Shown in pieces: positions 16,498 through 23,419 of a stretch of DNA of 30,365 bases (within the stretch, counting starts at the first letter, position 1; each line of letters starts with the position of its first letter). Origin of the DNA: Roseiarcus sp049513815 (GTDB lineage: Bacteria > Pseudomonadota > Alphaproteobacteria > Rhizobiales > Beijerinckiaceae); NCBI GenBank assembly GCA_049513815.1, contig JBEKVR010000043.1, forward strand, positions 1 through 30,365, read 5' to 3'. The notes under the pieces were generated by a model. The model saw only the letters and a program-made list of their open reading frames with translations, had not been told where the DNA came from and made no database searches. A program made the translations under genes and the position numbers.

Positions 16498-17379
16498 ATG
16501 AGCAAGTTGGGTTTCGTCGGTCTTGGCGTCATGGGCGTGCCGATGGCGGGCCATCTGTTGGCCGCCGGCCATTCGGTGTCCGTCTATGACCTGAGGCCGG
16601 CGCCGGCGGAACTGGTCGCCAAAGGCGCGGTCGTCTGCGCCTCCTCGAAGGACGTCGCGGCGAAAAGCGACATCGTCATCGTCATGGTGCCGGACACGCC
16701 GCACGTCGGCGCGGTGCTGTTCGGCGAGAACGGCGCGGCGGAGGGGCTGACGGCGGGCAAGATCGTCGTCGACATGTCGTCGATCTCGCCGATCGAGACC
16801 AAGCAGTACGCCGCCAAGATCGAAGCGCTCGGCTGTGACTATCTCGACGCGCCGGTGTCGGGCGGCGAGGTCGGCGCCAAGGCGGCGACCCTGTCGATCA
16901 TGGTCGGCGGCAAGCCGGCGGTGTTCGAGAAGATCAAGCCGCTGTTCGAGCTGATGGGCAAGAACATCACGCTGGTTGGCGACGTCGGCGCCGGCCAGAC
17001 CGCCAAGGTGGCCAACCAGATGATCGTCGCGATGACCATCGAAGCGGTGGGCGAGGCGTTGTTGTTCGCCTCCAAGGCAGGGGCCGATCCGGCGCGGGTG
17101 CGGCAAGCCTTGATGGGCGGCTTCGCGTCCTCCAAGATCCTCGAGGTCCACGGCGACCGCATGGTGAAGCGCACATTTGATCCGGGTTTCCGCATCGCGC
17201 TGCACCAGAAGGACCTCAACCTGGCGCTGACCGCGGCGCGGCAAATGGGGCTGTCGCTGCCGAACACCGCGACGTGCCAGGAGCTGTTCAACGCTTGCGC
17301 GGCGCACGGAGGCGGCGGGTGGGACCATTCCGCCATGGTCAAGGCGCTCGAGCTGCTGGCCAGCCACGAGATCGCTTGA
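16498..17379 (+). CDS. garR: 2-hydroxy-3-oxopropionate (tartronate semialdehyde) reductase
   Basis: This 293-residue beta-hydroxyacid dehydrogenase reduces tartronate semialdehyde to D-glycerate with NAD(P)H. It has the N-terminal Rossmann motif GFVGLGVMGVPMAGHL at residues 5-20, the substrate-binding DAPVSGGEVGA near 118-127, and the catalytic Lys at about 170 in GAGQTAKVANQM. The full protein closely follows the GarR/GlxR subgroup, including IALHQKDLNLAL and the final helix. A clear AGGAGAGAAG site precedes the ATG. It is followed by glycerate kinase after 73 bp, so the two form the standard pair turning tartronate semialdehyde into phosphoglycerate. The upstream enzymes probably generate the semialdehyde. 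3-hydroxyisobutyrate dehydrogenase is the main alternative, but the neighbour argues against it. Confidence 0.9.
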   Translation: MSKLGFVGLGVMGVPMAGHLLAAGHSVSVYDLRPAPAELVAKGAVVCASSKDVAAKSDIVIVMVPDTPHVGAVLFGENGAAEGLTAGKIVVDMSSISPIETKQYAAKIEALGCDYLDAPVSGGEVGAKAATLSIMVGGKPAVFEKIKPLFELMGKNITLVGDVGAGQTAKVANQMIVAMTIEAVGEALLFASKAGADPARVRQALMGGFASSKILEVHGDRMVKRTFDPGFRIALHQKDLNLALTAARQMGLSLPNTATCQELFNACAAHGGGGWDHSAMVKALELLASHEIA

Positions 17380-17452
17380 CCCACGGCGCGATCTCTTCGC
17401 CATGTCACGCGAAGGATCTTGATCGCTGGCGCTTCCCTTGTGAGTGACGACC

Positions 17453-18745
17453 ATGCCCCCGCTTGGCGAGCCGCTTGATCCTCGCGGCCTTCTCCGACGC
17501 ATGTTCGACGCAGCCGTGGAGGCGGCGCAGCCGTCGCATTGCGTTCCCCCGCACCTACCGCGGCCGCCGAAGGGGCGTCTGATCGTAGTCGGGACCGGCA
17601 AGGCGTCGGCGGCGATGGCGCGCGCCGTCGAGGACGCATGGGCGGGTCCGCTCGAAGGACTGGTCGTCACCCGCTACGGTTACGCCGTCCCATGCCAGCG
17701 GATCGAAATCGTCGAGGCGGCGCATCCCGTGCCGGACGCCGCCGGCCTCGAAGCGGCGCGGCGCATCCTGTCGTTGGCCGAAGGCGCCGGCGCGGACGAC
17801 GCCGTGCTTTGCCTCATTTCGGGCGGTGGCTCGGCGCTGCTACCGCTGCCGCTCGACGGGCTGACGCTGGCGGACAAACAGGCGGTCAACCGCGCGCTGC
17901 TCGTCTCCGGAGCGACGATCGCGGAGATGAATTGCGTTCGCCGTCATCTTTCCGCGATCAAGGGCGGACGGCTCGCCGCCGCCGCTTATCCAGCGAAGGT
18001 GACGACGCTGCTCATCTCCGACGTGCCCGGCGACAACCCGCGCGACATCGCCTCCGGCCCGACGGTCGCCGACGAGACGACGTCGGCGGACGCGCTCGAA
18101 ATTCTCCGCCGTTACGCCATCGAGGCTCCGCCGGCGGCGTGCGCGGCGCTGGAGAGCGGGCGCGGCGAGACGGTGAAACCGGGCGACCCGCGCATCGCGG
18201 GCGTCGAGACGCGGGTGATCGCGACTCCGCAGATGGCGTTGGAGGCGGCCGCTGGAGCGGCGCAGGCCGCCGGGCTGCCGGCACACGTCCTGAGCGATTC
18301 GATCGAGGGCGAAGCGCGCGACGTCGGCAAGGCGATGGCTGGGATCGCGCGCCAGGTTGCTCTGCGCGATCAGCCGTTCGCCGCGCCTTGCGTTCTGTTG
18401 TCGGGCGGCGAGACGACCGTGACCGTGCACGGGCGCGGCCGCGGCGGGCGCAACGTCGAATTCCTGCTGGCGCTCGGCGTCGCGCTCGACGCGCTCAAGG
18501 GTGTGTGGGCGTTTGCCGGCGACACTGACGGTGTCGACGGCGTCGAAGAGATCGCCGGCGCGATCCTGACGCCGACGACGCTCACTCGCGCCTGGGCCAA
18601 GGGGATCCGGCCGAAGGACGCGCTCGCCGACAACGACGGCCACGGCTTCTTCGGCGCGCTCGGCGATCAGGTCGTGACCGGACCGACGCTGACCAACGTC
18701 AACGACTTTCGCGCCGTGATCATCGGCGCGGCCGGAGACGGCTGA
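17453..18745 (+). CDS. ttuD: Glycerate kinase (GckA/TtuD type, DUF4147-MOFRL)
   Basis: This 430-residue protein matches the bacterial glycerate 2-kinase family: an N-terminal DUF4147 domain (LIVVGTGKASAAMARAVE, LCLISGGGSALLP, RRHLSAIKGGRLA, TLLISDVPGDNPRDIASGPT) and a C-terminal MOFRL domain (VLLSGGETTVTVHGRGRGGR, FAGDTDGVDGVEEIAGA). It phosphorylates D-glycerate with ATP, giving 2-phosphoglycerate for glycolysis. It directly follows tartronate semialdehyde reductase, with which it forms the lower part of the pathway. The ATG at 17453 is preferred; GTG 17444 would add three residues, and neither has a strong ribosome-binding site. It is the last intact gene of the 9.8-18.7 kb operon. Confidence 0.93.
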   Translation: MPPLGEPLDPRGLLRRMFDAAVEAAQPSHCVPPHLPRPPKGRLIVVGTGKASAAMARAVEDAWAGPLEGLVVTRYGYAVPCQRIEIVEAAHPVPDAAGLEAARRILSLAEGAGADDAVLCLISGGGSALLPLPLDGLTLADKQAVNRALLVSGATIAEMNCVRRHLSAIKGGRLAAAAYPAKVTTLLISDVPGDNPRDIASGPTVADETTSADALEILRRYAIEAPPAACAALESGRGETVKPGDPRIAGVETRVIATPQMALEAAAGAAQAAGLPAHVLSDSIEGEARDVGKAMAGIARQVALRDQPFAAPCVLLSGGETTVTVHGRGRGGRNVEFLLALGVALDALKGVWAFAGDTDGVDGVEEIAGAILTPTTLTRAWAKGIRPKDALADNDGHGFFGALGDQVVTGPTLTNVNDFRAVIIGAAGDG

Positions 18746-18812
18746 GCGGCTCTGTAGCGGGTTTGGAAGGCCGGCCGCGCCGCCTCGCGTCGAAGAGTGT
18801 CGATTGGCCGAA

Positions 18813-19149
18813 AAGAGTTTACGACGCCGATCGGTGTTGGGACCCTACGCCGAATGACGGACAACGCCTCGCCAATGAGCGGACGCTCGTCGACGCCGGG
18901 CCAGACACGGTGGACGGCATTCGCATCGACATAGACGGGAACCTCTGGGTCGGGCGGGGAATGGGCGCCCCTGAACTGAACGGCGTGATGGTTTTCAATT
19001 CGGACGGCCTTCCGATCGGCCGCATCGCGCTCTCGGAGCGTTGCGCAAATCTCTGTTTCGGCGGCGAACATCGCAATCGGCTATTCATGGCGTGCGGTCA
19101 TGGCCTCTTCGCGCTTTATGCCAACGCGCAGGGCGCGCCGACGTTGTAG
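18813..19149 (+). pseudogene. C-terminal fragment of an SMP-30/gluconolactonase protein
   Basis: This frame encodes VYDADRCWDPTPNDGQRLAN, DAGPDTVDGIRIDIDGNLWV and ALSERCANLCFGGEHRNRLF, which match the last third of gluconolactonase-type beta-propeller lactonases of the SMP-30 family. The conserved Asp in the PDTVDGIRID segment, a divalent-metal ligand in the family, is kept. The first ~200 residues are missing, and no start or signal sequence is evident between the glycerate kinase stop at 18745 and the homology, so the gene lost its 5' part, probably by deletion. It suggests that the pathway in this operon once included lactone hydrolysis. Confidence 0.8.
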
Positions 19150-19557
19150 GCCGTGGGAGGCCTCGTTGGCGGAAGCGACGCCAACCGCTGACCGAGCCCA
19201 GTCACGCTCCTGCGCCGAGTGCGGCGGTAAGAGCAGCCGGCGTCTGAAACCTTCACAACGTCGGCCGCTCAAAGGCGGCCCCCGTAACGTCCGACGTGGG
19301 GCGATTTAAGCGCTGGACGGCTATTCAACAGATGGTCGCTCAGCGGGGTGGAGCGGCTAGACGAACCTCCGAGAATCATATCGCTATTTCAATCACATAG
19401 GTGTTCGCAGTTTTGTCCTGAATGGCGCGCCTGCTTTGCATAAGTCCGCCAGCGGAGCGGCCGGTCATCTAGCCGGCTTGAGCGGCGTGCAAAAGCGACG
19501 ATCGGTGGGCGCGCACCAACCTCCGCCTCCCCGCGCGCCGCATCGGCAGTCGGCGCC
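19150..19557. other. Gene-free stretch with repeat copy 2
   Basis: About 408 bp between the gluconolactonase fragment and the SDR stop. It includes a short hairpin at 19165-19185 (GTTGGCG/CGCCAAC, no T-run), repeat copy 2, and otherwise no recognisable coding sequence. It marks the joint between the two catabolic regions. Confidence 0.6.
19372..19431 (+). repeat. 60-bp dispersed repeat, copy 2
   Basis: This copy matches copy 1 (3323-3382, opposite strand) at 56 of 60 positions. Its last 43 bp match copy 3 (29495-29537, same strand) at 42 of 43. The shared end is GGCGCGCC, after which the three flanks differ. With copy 1 it bounds a 16.1-kb segment as inverted repeats, and with copy 3 a 10.1-kb segment as direct repeats. 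Confidence 0.85.
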
Positions 19558-20340
19558 CTAATTCATCAACAGGCCGCCGTCGACGTTGATCGTTTGGCCG
19601 GTGATGTAGGTGGCGTCGTCGCTGGCGAGGAACGTCACCAGGCCGGCGACATCTTCGCCGGTCCCGGCGCGCGCCATCGGGATGCCGCGTACCCATTCAG
19701 CCATCAACTCGCCGGGCTCATAGTTTCCGAGCAGTTTGCCCCACGCCGCGTCGTTGTAGGCCCACATATCGGTGTCGATGATGCCGGGGCAGAAGGCGTT
19801 GACGGTGATGCCTTCCTTCGCGACCTCCTTGGCGAGGCTCTGAGTGATGCCGATGACGCCAAATTTCGACGCGGCGTAATGAGGCGTATAGATGAAGCCC
19901 TGGCGCGCCTGGCCCGAAGCGGTATTGATCAGGCGGCCGCCGCGCTTATGCTTGCGCAGGCGGGCGATCGCCTCCTGGCAGCACAGGAACACGCCGGTGG
20001 TGTTGACCGCGAGCACTTGGTTCCATTCCTTCTCGGTCATGTCCTCTATGCGGGCGATGGTGATGACGCCGGCGTTCTGCACCGAAACGTCGATTCCGCC
20101 GAAGGCGCGCTCGGCAGCGTCGTAGAGGGCGACGACGTCACTCTTCTTGGTCACGTCGACGAGCTGAGCGATCGCCTTGCCGCCCGCCGCGACAATGTCA
20201 GCGGCGACCTTCTCGCAGGCGGGCTCGTTGGCCGCGGCGACGACCGAGCCGCCCTCCCTCGCGAAGCGACGCGCCAGCGCGGCGCCGATCCCGCGACTGG
20301 CTCCGGTGACGACGATGGTCTTTCCGGCGAAACGCGACAT
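19558..20340 (-). CDS. SDR-family sugar/polyol dehydrogenase
   Basis: This 260-residue classical short-chain dehydrogenase has TGASRGIG at about residues 12-19, QNAG (usually NNAG), an active-site Ser in NTASGQARQG, catalytic YAASK, and the C-terminal YITGQTINVDGGLLMN. The pattern IIDTDMWAYNDAAWGKLLG with an EPGE motif after the PG turn resembles sorbitol- and acetoin-type dehydrogenases of rhizobial sugar operons, so oxidation of a polyol or ketose is plausible. GGAGAAGA precedes the ATG. It lies 28 bp downstream of the SorC-family gene on the same strand and is probably co-transcribed with it. Reaction direction and substrate are inferred from context only. Confidence 0.9.
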   Translation of the reverse strand: MSRFAGKTIVVTGASRGIGAALARRFAREGGSVVAAANEPACEKVAADIVAAGGKAIAQLVDVTKKSDVVALYDAAERAFGGIDVSVQNAGVITIARIEDMTEKEWNQVLAVNTTGVFLCCQEAIARLRKHKRGGRLINTASGQARQGFIYTPHYAASKFGVIGITQSLAKEVAKEGITVNAFCPGIIDTDMWAYNDAAWGKLLGNYEPGELMAEWVRGIPMARAGTGEDVAGLVTFLASDDATYITGQTINVDGGLLMN

Positions 20341-20368
20341 GTCTCTTCTCCATTTTACCCGTCTGCGC

Positions 20369-21316
20369 TCACAGCAGCTTCTCGGCCGTGAACTTGTCGG
20401 TGACGAGAACGTTGACCAAGCCGCCGATCAGGCAGGCGCGAATGGCCTCGACTTTGCGGTCCCCCCCGGCGACGCCGACGACGCGCGGGGTCTGCTTCAG
20501 CTCCTCGAGCGTCACGCCGATCACCCGATCGTCGAGCGGTCCGTGCACCGGCGCGCCGTTGCGATCAAAGAACCTGAGCGACGTATCGCCGACGGCGCCG
20601 CGCCGAGCGAGATCCTGCAATTCCTCGTCGGTGAAGGCGTTGCCCGAGTTGGAAAGCATCAGTGAGGGTTGCAACGCGCCGATGCCGATGAGCGCAATGG
20701 TCATGCGGCGGAATTGGTCCATGGCGGCGCGGACGTAAGGGTCGCCGAGCATGATGAGTCGCGCCGCCGATGAGCTGACGACGCCCTGCGCCGGGAGGAG
20801 TTGCGCCTCTGCGCCGGTCAGCATGGCCAATCGCGTGGTCAATTGCGTGGCGTGGCTTTGGACCGAGGGATTGCCGATGCCGCCGAGAATCTGGACGACC
20901 CGTTCGGCGTGCGGTCGCTTCATCGGATGGATCGCGTCGACCATGCGCAGCAGTGAGGCGCTCCATGACGAGATGCCGATGACGTCTCCCTGCGATAGTG
21001 TCACCTCGAGATAATTTGCCGCTGCGGCGCCGATCGTCGACAGGATCGCCTCTTCGCGGTCCTCAAAGCATTCGGCGACGACCGCCTCGCTGAGGCCGTA
21101 GCGCTGGCGCAGCCCGTTCTCGATTTGCGGATAAGTGCCGCGCGGCGCGGTGATGGTGACGCGCACCACGCCTTCCTCTTCCGCGCGTTTCAGCAGGCGG
21201 GAGACCGTCGCCTGCGAGACGTGCAGACTTTGCGAGATCTCGGCCTGCTTGAGTTTGTCTTCGTAATAGAGCTGGGCGACGCGCAGCATCATCCGAAGTT
21301 CATCGGTTCGACTCAT
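20369..21316 (-). CDS. SorC-family sugar-responsive transcriptional regulator
   Basis: This 315-residue protein has an N-terminal helix-turn-helix (about residues 9-45: RVAQLYYEDKLKQAEISQSL then VSQATVSRLLKRAEEEGVV) and a C-terminal sugar-phosphate-binding domain of the SorC/DeoR type (PF04198), seen in VIGISSWSASLLRMVD, VQILGGIGNPS, IALIGIGALQPS and RVVGVAGGDRKVEAIRACL. Family members bind a phosphorylated sugar and usually repress, or less often activate, the adjacent operon. The gene is divergent from the transketolase-kinase-transporter operon. The gap contains two matching palindromes, one in front of each gene, so it very likely controls both directions. The effector is probably the phosphorylated product of the FGGY kinase. 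Confidence 0.92.
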   Translation of the reverse strand: MSRTDELRMMLRVAQLYYEDKLKQAEISQSLHVSQATVSRLLKRAEEEGVVRVTITAPRGTYPQIENGLRQRYGLSEAVVAECFEDREEAILSTIGAAAANYLEVTLSQGDVIGISSWSASLLRMVDAIHPMKRPHAERVVQILGGIGNPSVQSHATQLTTRLAMLTGAEAQLLPAQGVVSSSAARLIMLGDPYVRAAMDQFRRMTIALIGIGALQPSLMLSNSGNAFTDEELQDLARRGAVGDTSLRFFDRNGAPVHGPLDDRVIGVTLEELKQTPRVVGVAGGDRKVEAIRACLIGGLVNVLVTDKFTAEKLL

Positions 21317-21361
21317 GGTTGCAGCCTAGATTCGCCCGCGCGCCAATATCGCGCATCGGTT

Positions 21362-21375
21362 CGAATAAATATTCA
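21362..21375. promoter_or_regulatory. Candidate SorC-family operator A
   Basis: GAATA-AA-TATTC forms a palindrome (six-base arms with one outer mismatch) 46 bp upstream of the regulator gene. Read on the minus strand, TATGAATATTTATTC is identical to operator B at 21555-21569. A weak minus-strand promoter (TGGACA at 21394-21389, TATTTA 17 bp on) would overlap it, consistent with autoregulation. Confidence 0.65.
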
Positions 21376-21509
21376 TACATGGCGCAAGTGTCCACCATTC
21401 TTCGCAGAACGCCGCCGAGCGCTGCCTCCGGCGCCGGGGCCGGCCCCTGGTCCATGCGTCCTTTCGTATGTCTTTTGCCCGGCGGTGTGGCGTCTGCTCA
21501 AATTCCCGA

Positions 21510-21537
21510 TTGACACGATCCATATCGCGAGCATAGA
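21510..21537 (+). promoter_or_regulatory. Candidate promoter of the transketolase operon
   Basis: A perfect -35 hexamer TTGACA (21510-21515) is followed after 16 bp by CATAGA (3 of 6 matches to the -10 consensus). The predicted start would fall just upstream of operator B, so a protein bound there could block transcription. Confidence 0.45.
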
Positions 21538-21556
21538 GTGGAAGTCAATGCATATA

Positions 21557-21570
21557 TGAATATTTATTCA
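21557..21570. promoter_or_regulatory. Candidate SorC-family operator B
   Basis: TGAATA-TT-TATTCA is a perfect 6-bp inverted repeat around a two-base centre. It lies between the candidate promoter and the GGGAGG ribosome-binding site of the first operon gene, and is the mirror copy of operator A. Position just downstream of the promoter suits repression. Confidence 0.7.
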
Positions 21571-21583
21571 TCGGGAGGGTTAG

Positions 21584-22462
21584 TTGGTTGCGCAGCTGAC
21601 AGACGTCGAGGATTTCGCCGATCTGCGGTCGCCCTTGCCGGAGACGATGAGCGCCGCCGAGCGCGCCGCTAGCCTGCGGCAAACGGCCACCCAGATTCGC
21701 CGCAGCGTCGTGCAAATGATCGGCCGCGCACGTCTCGGCCATGTGGGCGGCGATTTCTCCGTGACTGACATCCTGACGACACTGTTTTTCGCTGTGCTGC
21801 GCGTCGATCCGCGCCAGCCGGCCGCGCCGGGCCGCGACCGCTTCATCCTCAGCAAGGGCCACTGCTCCGCGGCGCTCTACTCGACGCTGGCGTTGCGCGG
21901 CTTCTTCCCCGTCGAGAACCTGGCGACGTTCATGCAGCCGCTGTCGGCGTTGAACGGCCATCCCAACCGGCGCAAGGTTCCCGGCGTCGAGGCCAACACC
22001 GGCCCGCTCGGGCACGGGCTGCCGATCGGCGTCGGCTGCGCCGCCGCCGCCAAGCTGGCCAAGGCGTCGTGGCGCACGTTTGTCGTTCTTGGCGACGGCG
22101 AACTGCAAGAAGGCTCGAACTGGGAGGCGGCGATGTGCGCCGGCCATCGCCAGCTCGACAACCTCGTCGCCGTCGTCGACCGCAACCGACTTCAGCAGGG
22201 CGCGCGCACCGAAGACACCAATCGCCTCGAGCCGCTGGCCGATCGCTGGCGCGCGTTCGGTTGGGAAACCGTAGAATGCGACGGCCACGACCATGCCGCG
22301 CTCTACCAGGCGTTCGTCGCGCCGATGAACGGCCGCCCGCGCTGTGTGATCGCCAAGACGATCAAGGGCAAAGGCGTTTCGTTCATCGAGGACCGCGTCG
22401 AGTGGCATCACAAGGTGCCGTCGCCAGAACAGGTCGAACTCGCGCTGAAGGAGCTAGCGTGA
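21584..22462 (+). CDS. Transketolase-like protein, N-terminal (TPP-binding) subunit
   Basis: This 292-residue protein corresponds to the N-terminal third of transketolase, which binds thiamine diphosphate and metal; two-subunit transketolases use separate N- and C-terminal chains. It shows GRARLGHVGGDFSVTDILT (residues 48-66), ILSKGHCSAALYSTL, NGHPNRRKVPGVEANTGPLG then HGLPIG, and the TPP motif GDGELQEG at 170-177 with VVDRNRLQQ about 22 residues later. TTG at 21584 is the likely start because GGGAGG lies 5 bases upstream; the next ATG (21648) would remove ~21 residues before the conserved core. It is the first gene of the SorC-regulated operon and its stop overlaps the start of subunit B. 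The acceptor/donor sugar phosphate is not known. Confidence 0.92.
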   Translation: MVAQLTDVEDFADLRSPLPETMSAAERAASLRQTATQIRRSVVQMIGRARLGHVGGDFSVTDILTTLFFAVLRVDPRQPAAPGRDRFILSKGHCSAALYSTLALRGFFPVENLATFMQPLSALNGHPNRRKVPGVEANTGPLGHGLPIGVGCAAAAKLAKASWRTFVVLGDGELQEGSNWEAAMCAGHRQLDNLVAVVDRNRLQQGARTEDTNRLEPLADRWRAFGWETVECDGHDHAALYQAFVAPMNGRPRCVIAKTIKGKGVSFIEDRVEWHHKVPSPEQVELALKELA

Positions 22463-23418
22463 TGGACATCTCCGTTAGCGCGACGGCGCCGACCTTCGAT
22501 TGCCGCGTCGCTTTCGCGGAGACTCTGATCGAGCTCGCCGGCGCCGACGAGCGGATCGTCGCGGTCTGCAACGACAGCGTCGGCTCGAGCAACCTCGTCG
22601 GCTTCCAGAAGCAATTTCCGGAGCGGCTGATCAATGTCGGGATCGCCGAGCAGAACATGGTCGGCGTGGCGGCGGGACTGGCCAATGGCGGCTTCATTCC
22701 GTTTGTCTGCGGCGCTGCGCCGTTCCTGACCGGCCGCGCGCTGGAGCAGATCAAGGTTGACGTCGCCTACAACGGTTTCCCGGTCATCCTGTGCGGTATG
22801 AGCCCCGGCATGGCCTACGGCGAGCTTGGGCCGACCCATCATTCGATCGAAGACTTGAGCTGGCTCAGGGCGATCGATGGGTTGTCGATCGTCGTCCCCG
22901 CCGACCCGGCGCAGACCCGCGCCGCCGTTCGCTGGGCGGCGACGGCCAGCCTGCCGGCGTACATCCGGGTTGGCCGCACTAAAGCGCCGTCGGTCAGCGC
23001 TGACGAGTCGCGGGCCTTCAAGTTCGGTCGAGCCGACGTCCTGCGCGATGGCGAAAGTCTGACGATCGTCGCTACTGGCGTGATGGTGTCGCGGGCGCTG
23101 GCGGCGGCTGACGCGCTCGCCGAGCGTGGGCTTCATGCGCGGGTTCTCAACGTCTCGACGATCAAGCCGCTCGACGAGGCGGCGATGATCGCCGCGGCGC
23201 GCGAAACAAAGGCGATCGTAACCGTCGAAGAGGCGGTGATCGAGGGAGGGCTCGGGGCGGCGGTCGCCGAAGTCGTCGTGCGCCACGCGCCGGTGCCGAT
23301 GCGCATGCTCGGCGTCACGGGCTTCGCGCCGACCGGGAGCGTAGAGTTCCTGTTCGGCCATTTCGGACTGACCCGCGACGGAATCATCGCCGCGGCGCTC
23401 GAATTGAAGGGGCAGTGA
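22462..23418 (+). CDS. Transketolase-like protein, C-terminal (pyrimidine-binding) subunit
   Basis: This 318-residue protein holds the transketolase pyrimidine-binding and C-terminal domains. The catalytic Glu that activates TPP is at about residue 63 in NVGIAEQNMVGVAAGLA. Other family features are LTGRALEQIKVDVAYNGFPV, LGPTHHSIEDLSWLRAIDGL, VVPADPAQTRAAVRWAA, and LNVSTIKPLDEAAM in the C-terminal domain with EEAVIEGGLGAAVAEVV. The start ATG at 22462 shares a base with the stop of subunit A, so the two are translationally coupled and should be made in equal amounts. The pair would transfer a ketol unit from the phosphorylated product of the downstream FGGY kinase. Apulose-4-phosphate transketolase (AptAB) is one characterised two-subunit enzyme of this kind and a possible match. 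Confidence 0.93.
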   Translation: MDISVSATAPTFDCRVAFAETLIELAGADERIVAVCNDSVGSSNLVGFQKQFPERLINVGIAEQNMVGVAAGLANGGFIPFVCGAAPFLTGRALEQIKVDVAYNGFPVILCGMSPGMAYGELGPTHHSIEDLSWLRAIDGLSIVVPADPAQTRAAVRWAATASLPAYIRVGRTKAPSVSADESRAFKFGRADVLRDGESLTIVATGVMVSRALAAADALAERGLHARVLNVSTIKPLDEAAMIAAARETKAIVTVEEAVIEGGLGAAVAEVVVRHAPVPMRMLGVTGFAPTGSVEFLFGHFGLTRDGIIAAALELKGQ

Positions 23419-23419
23419 G

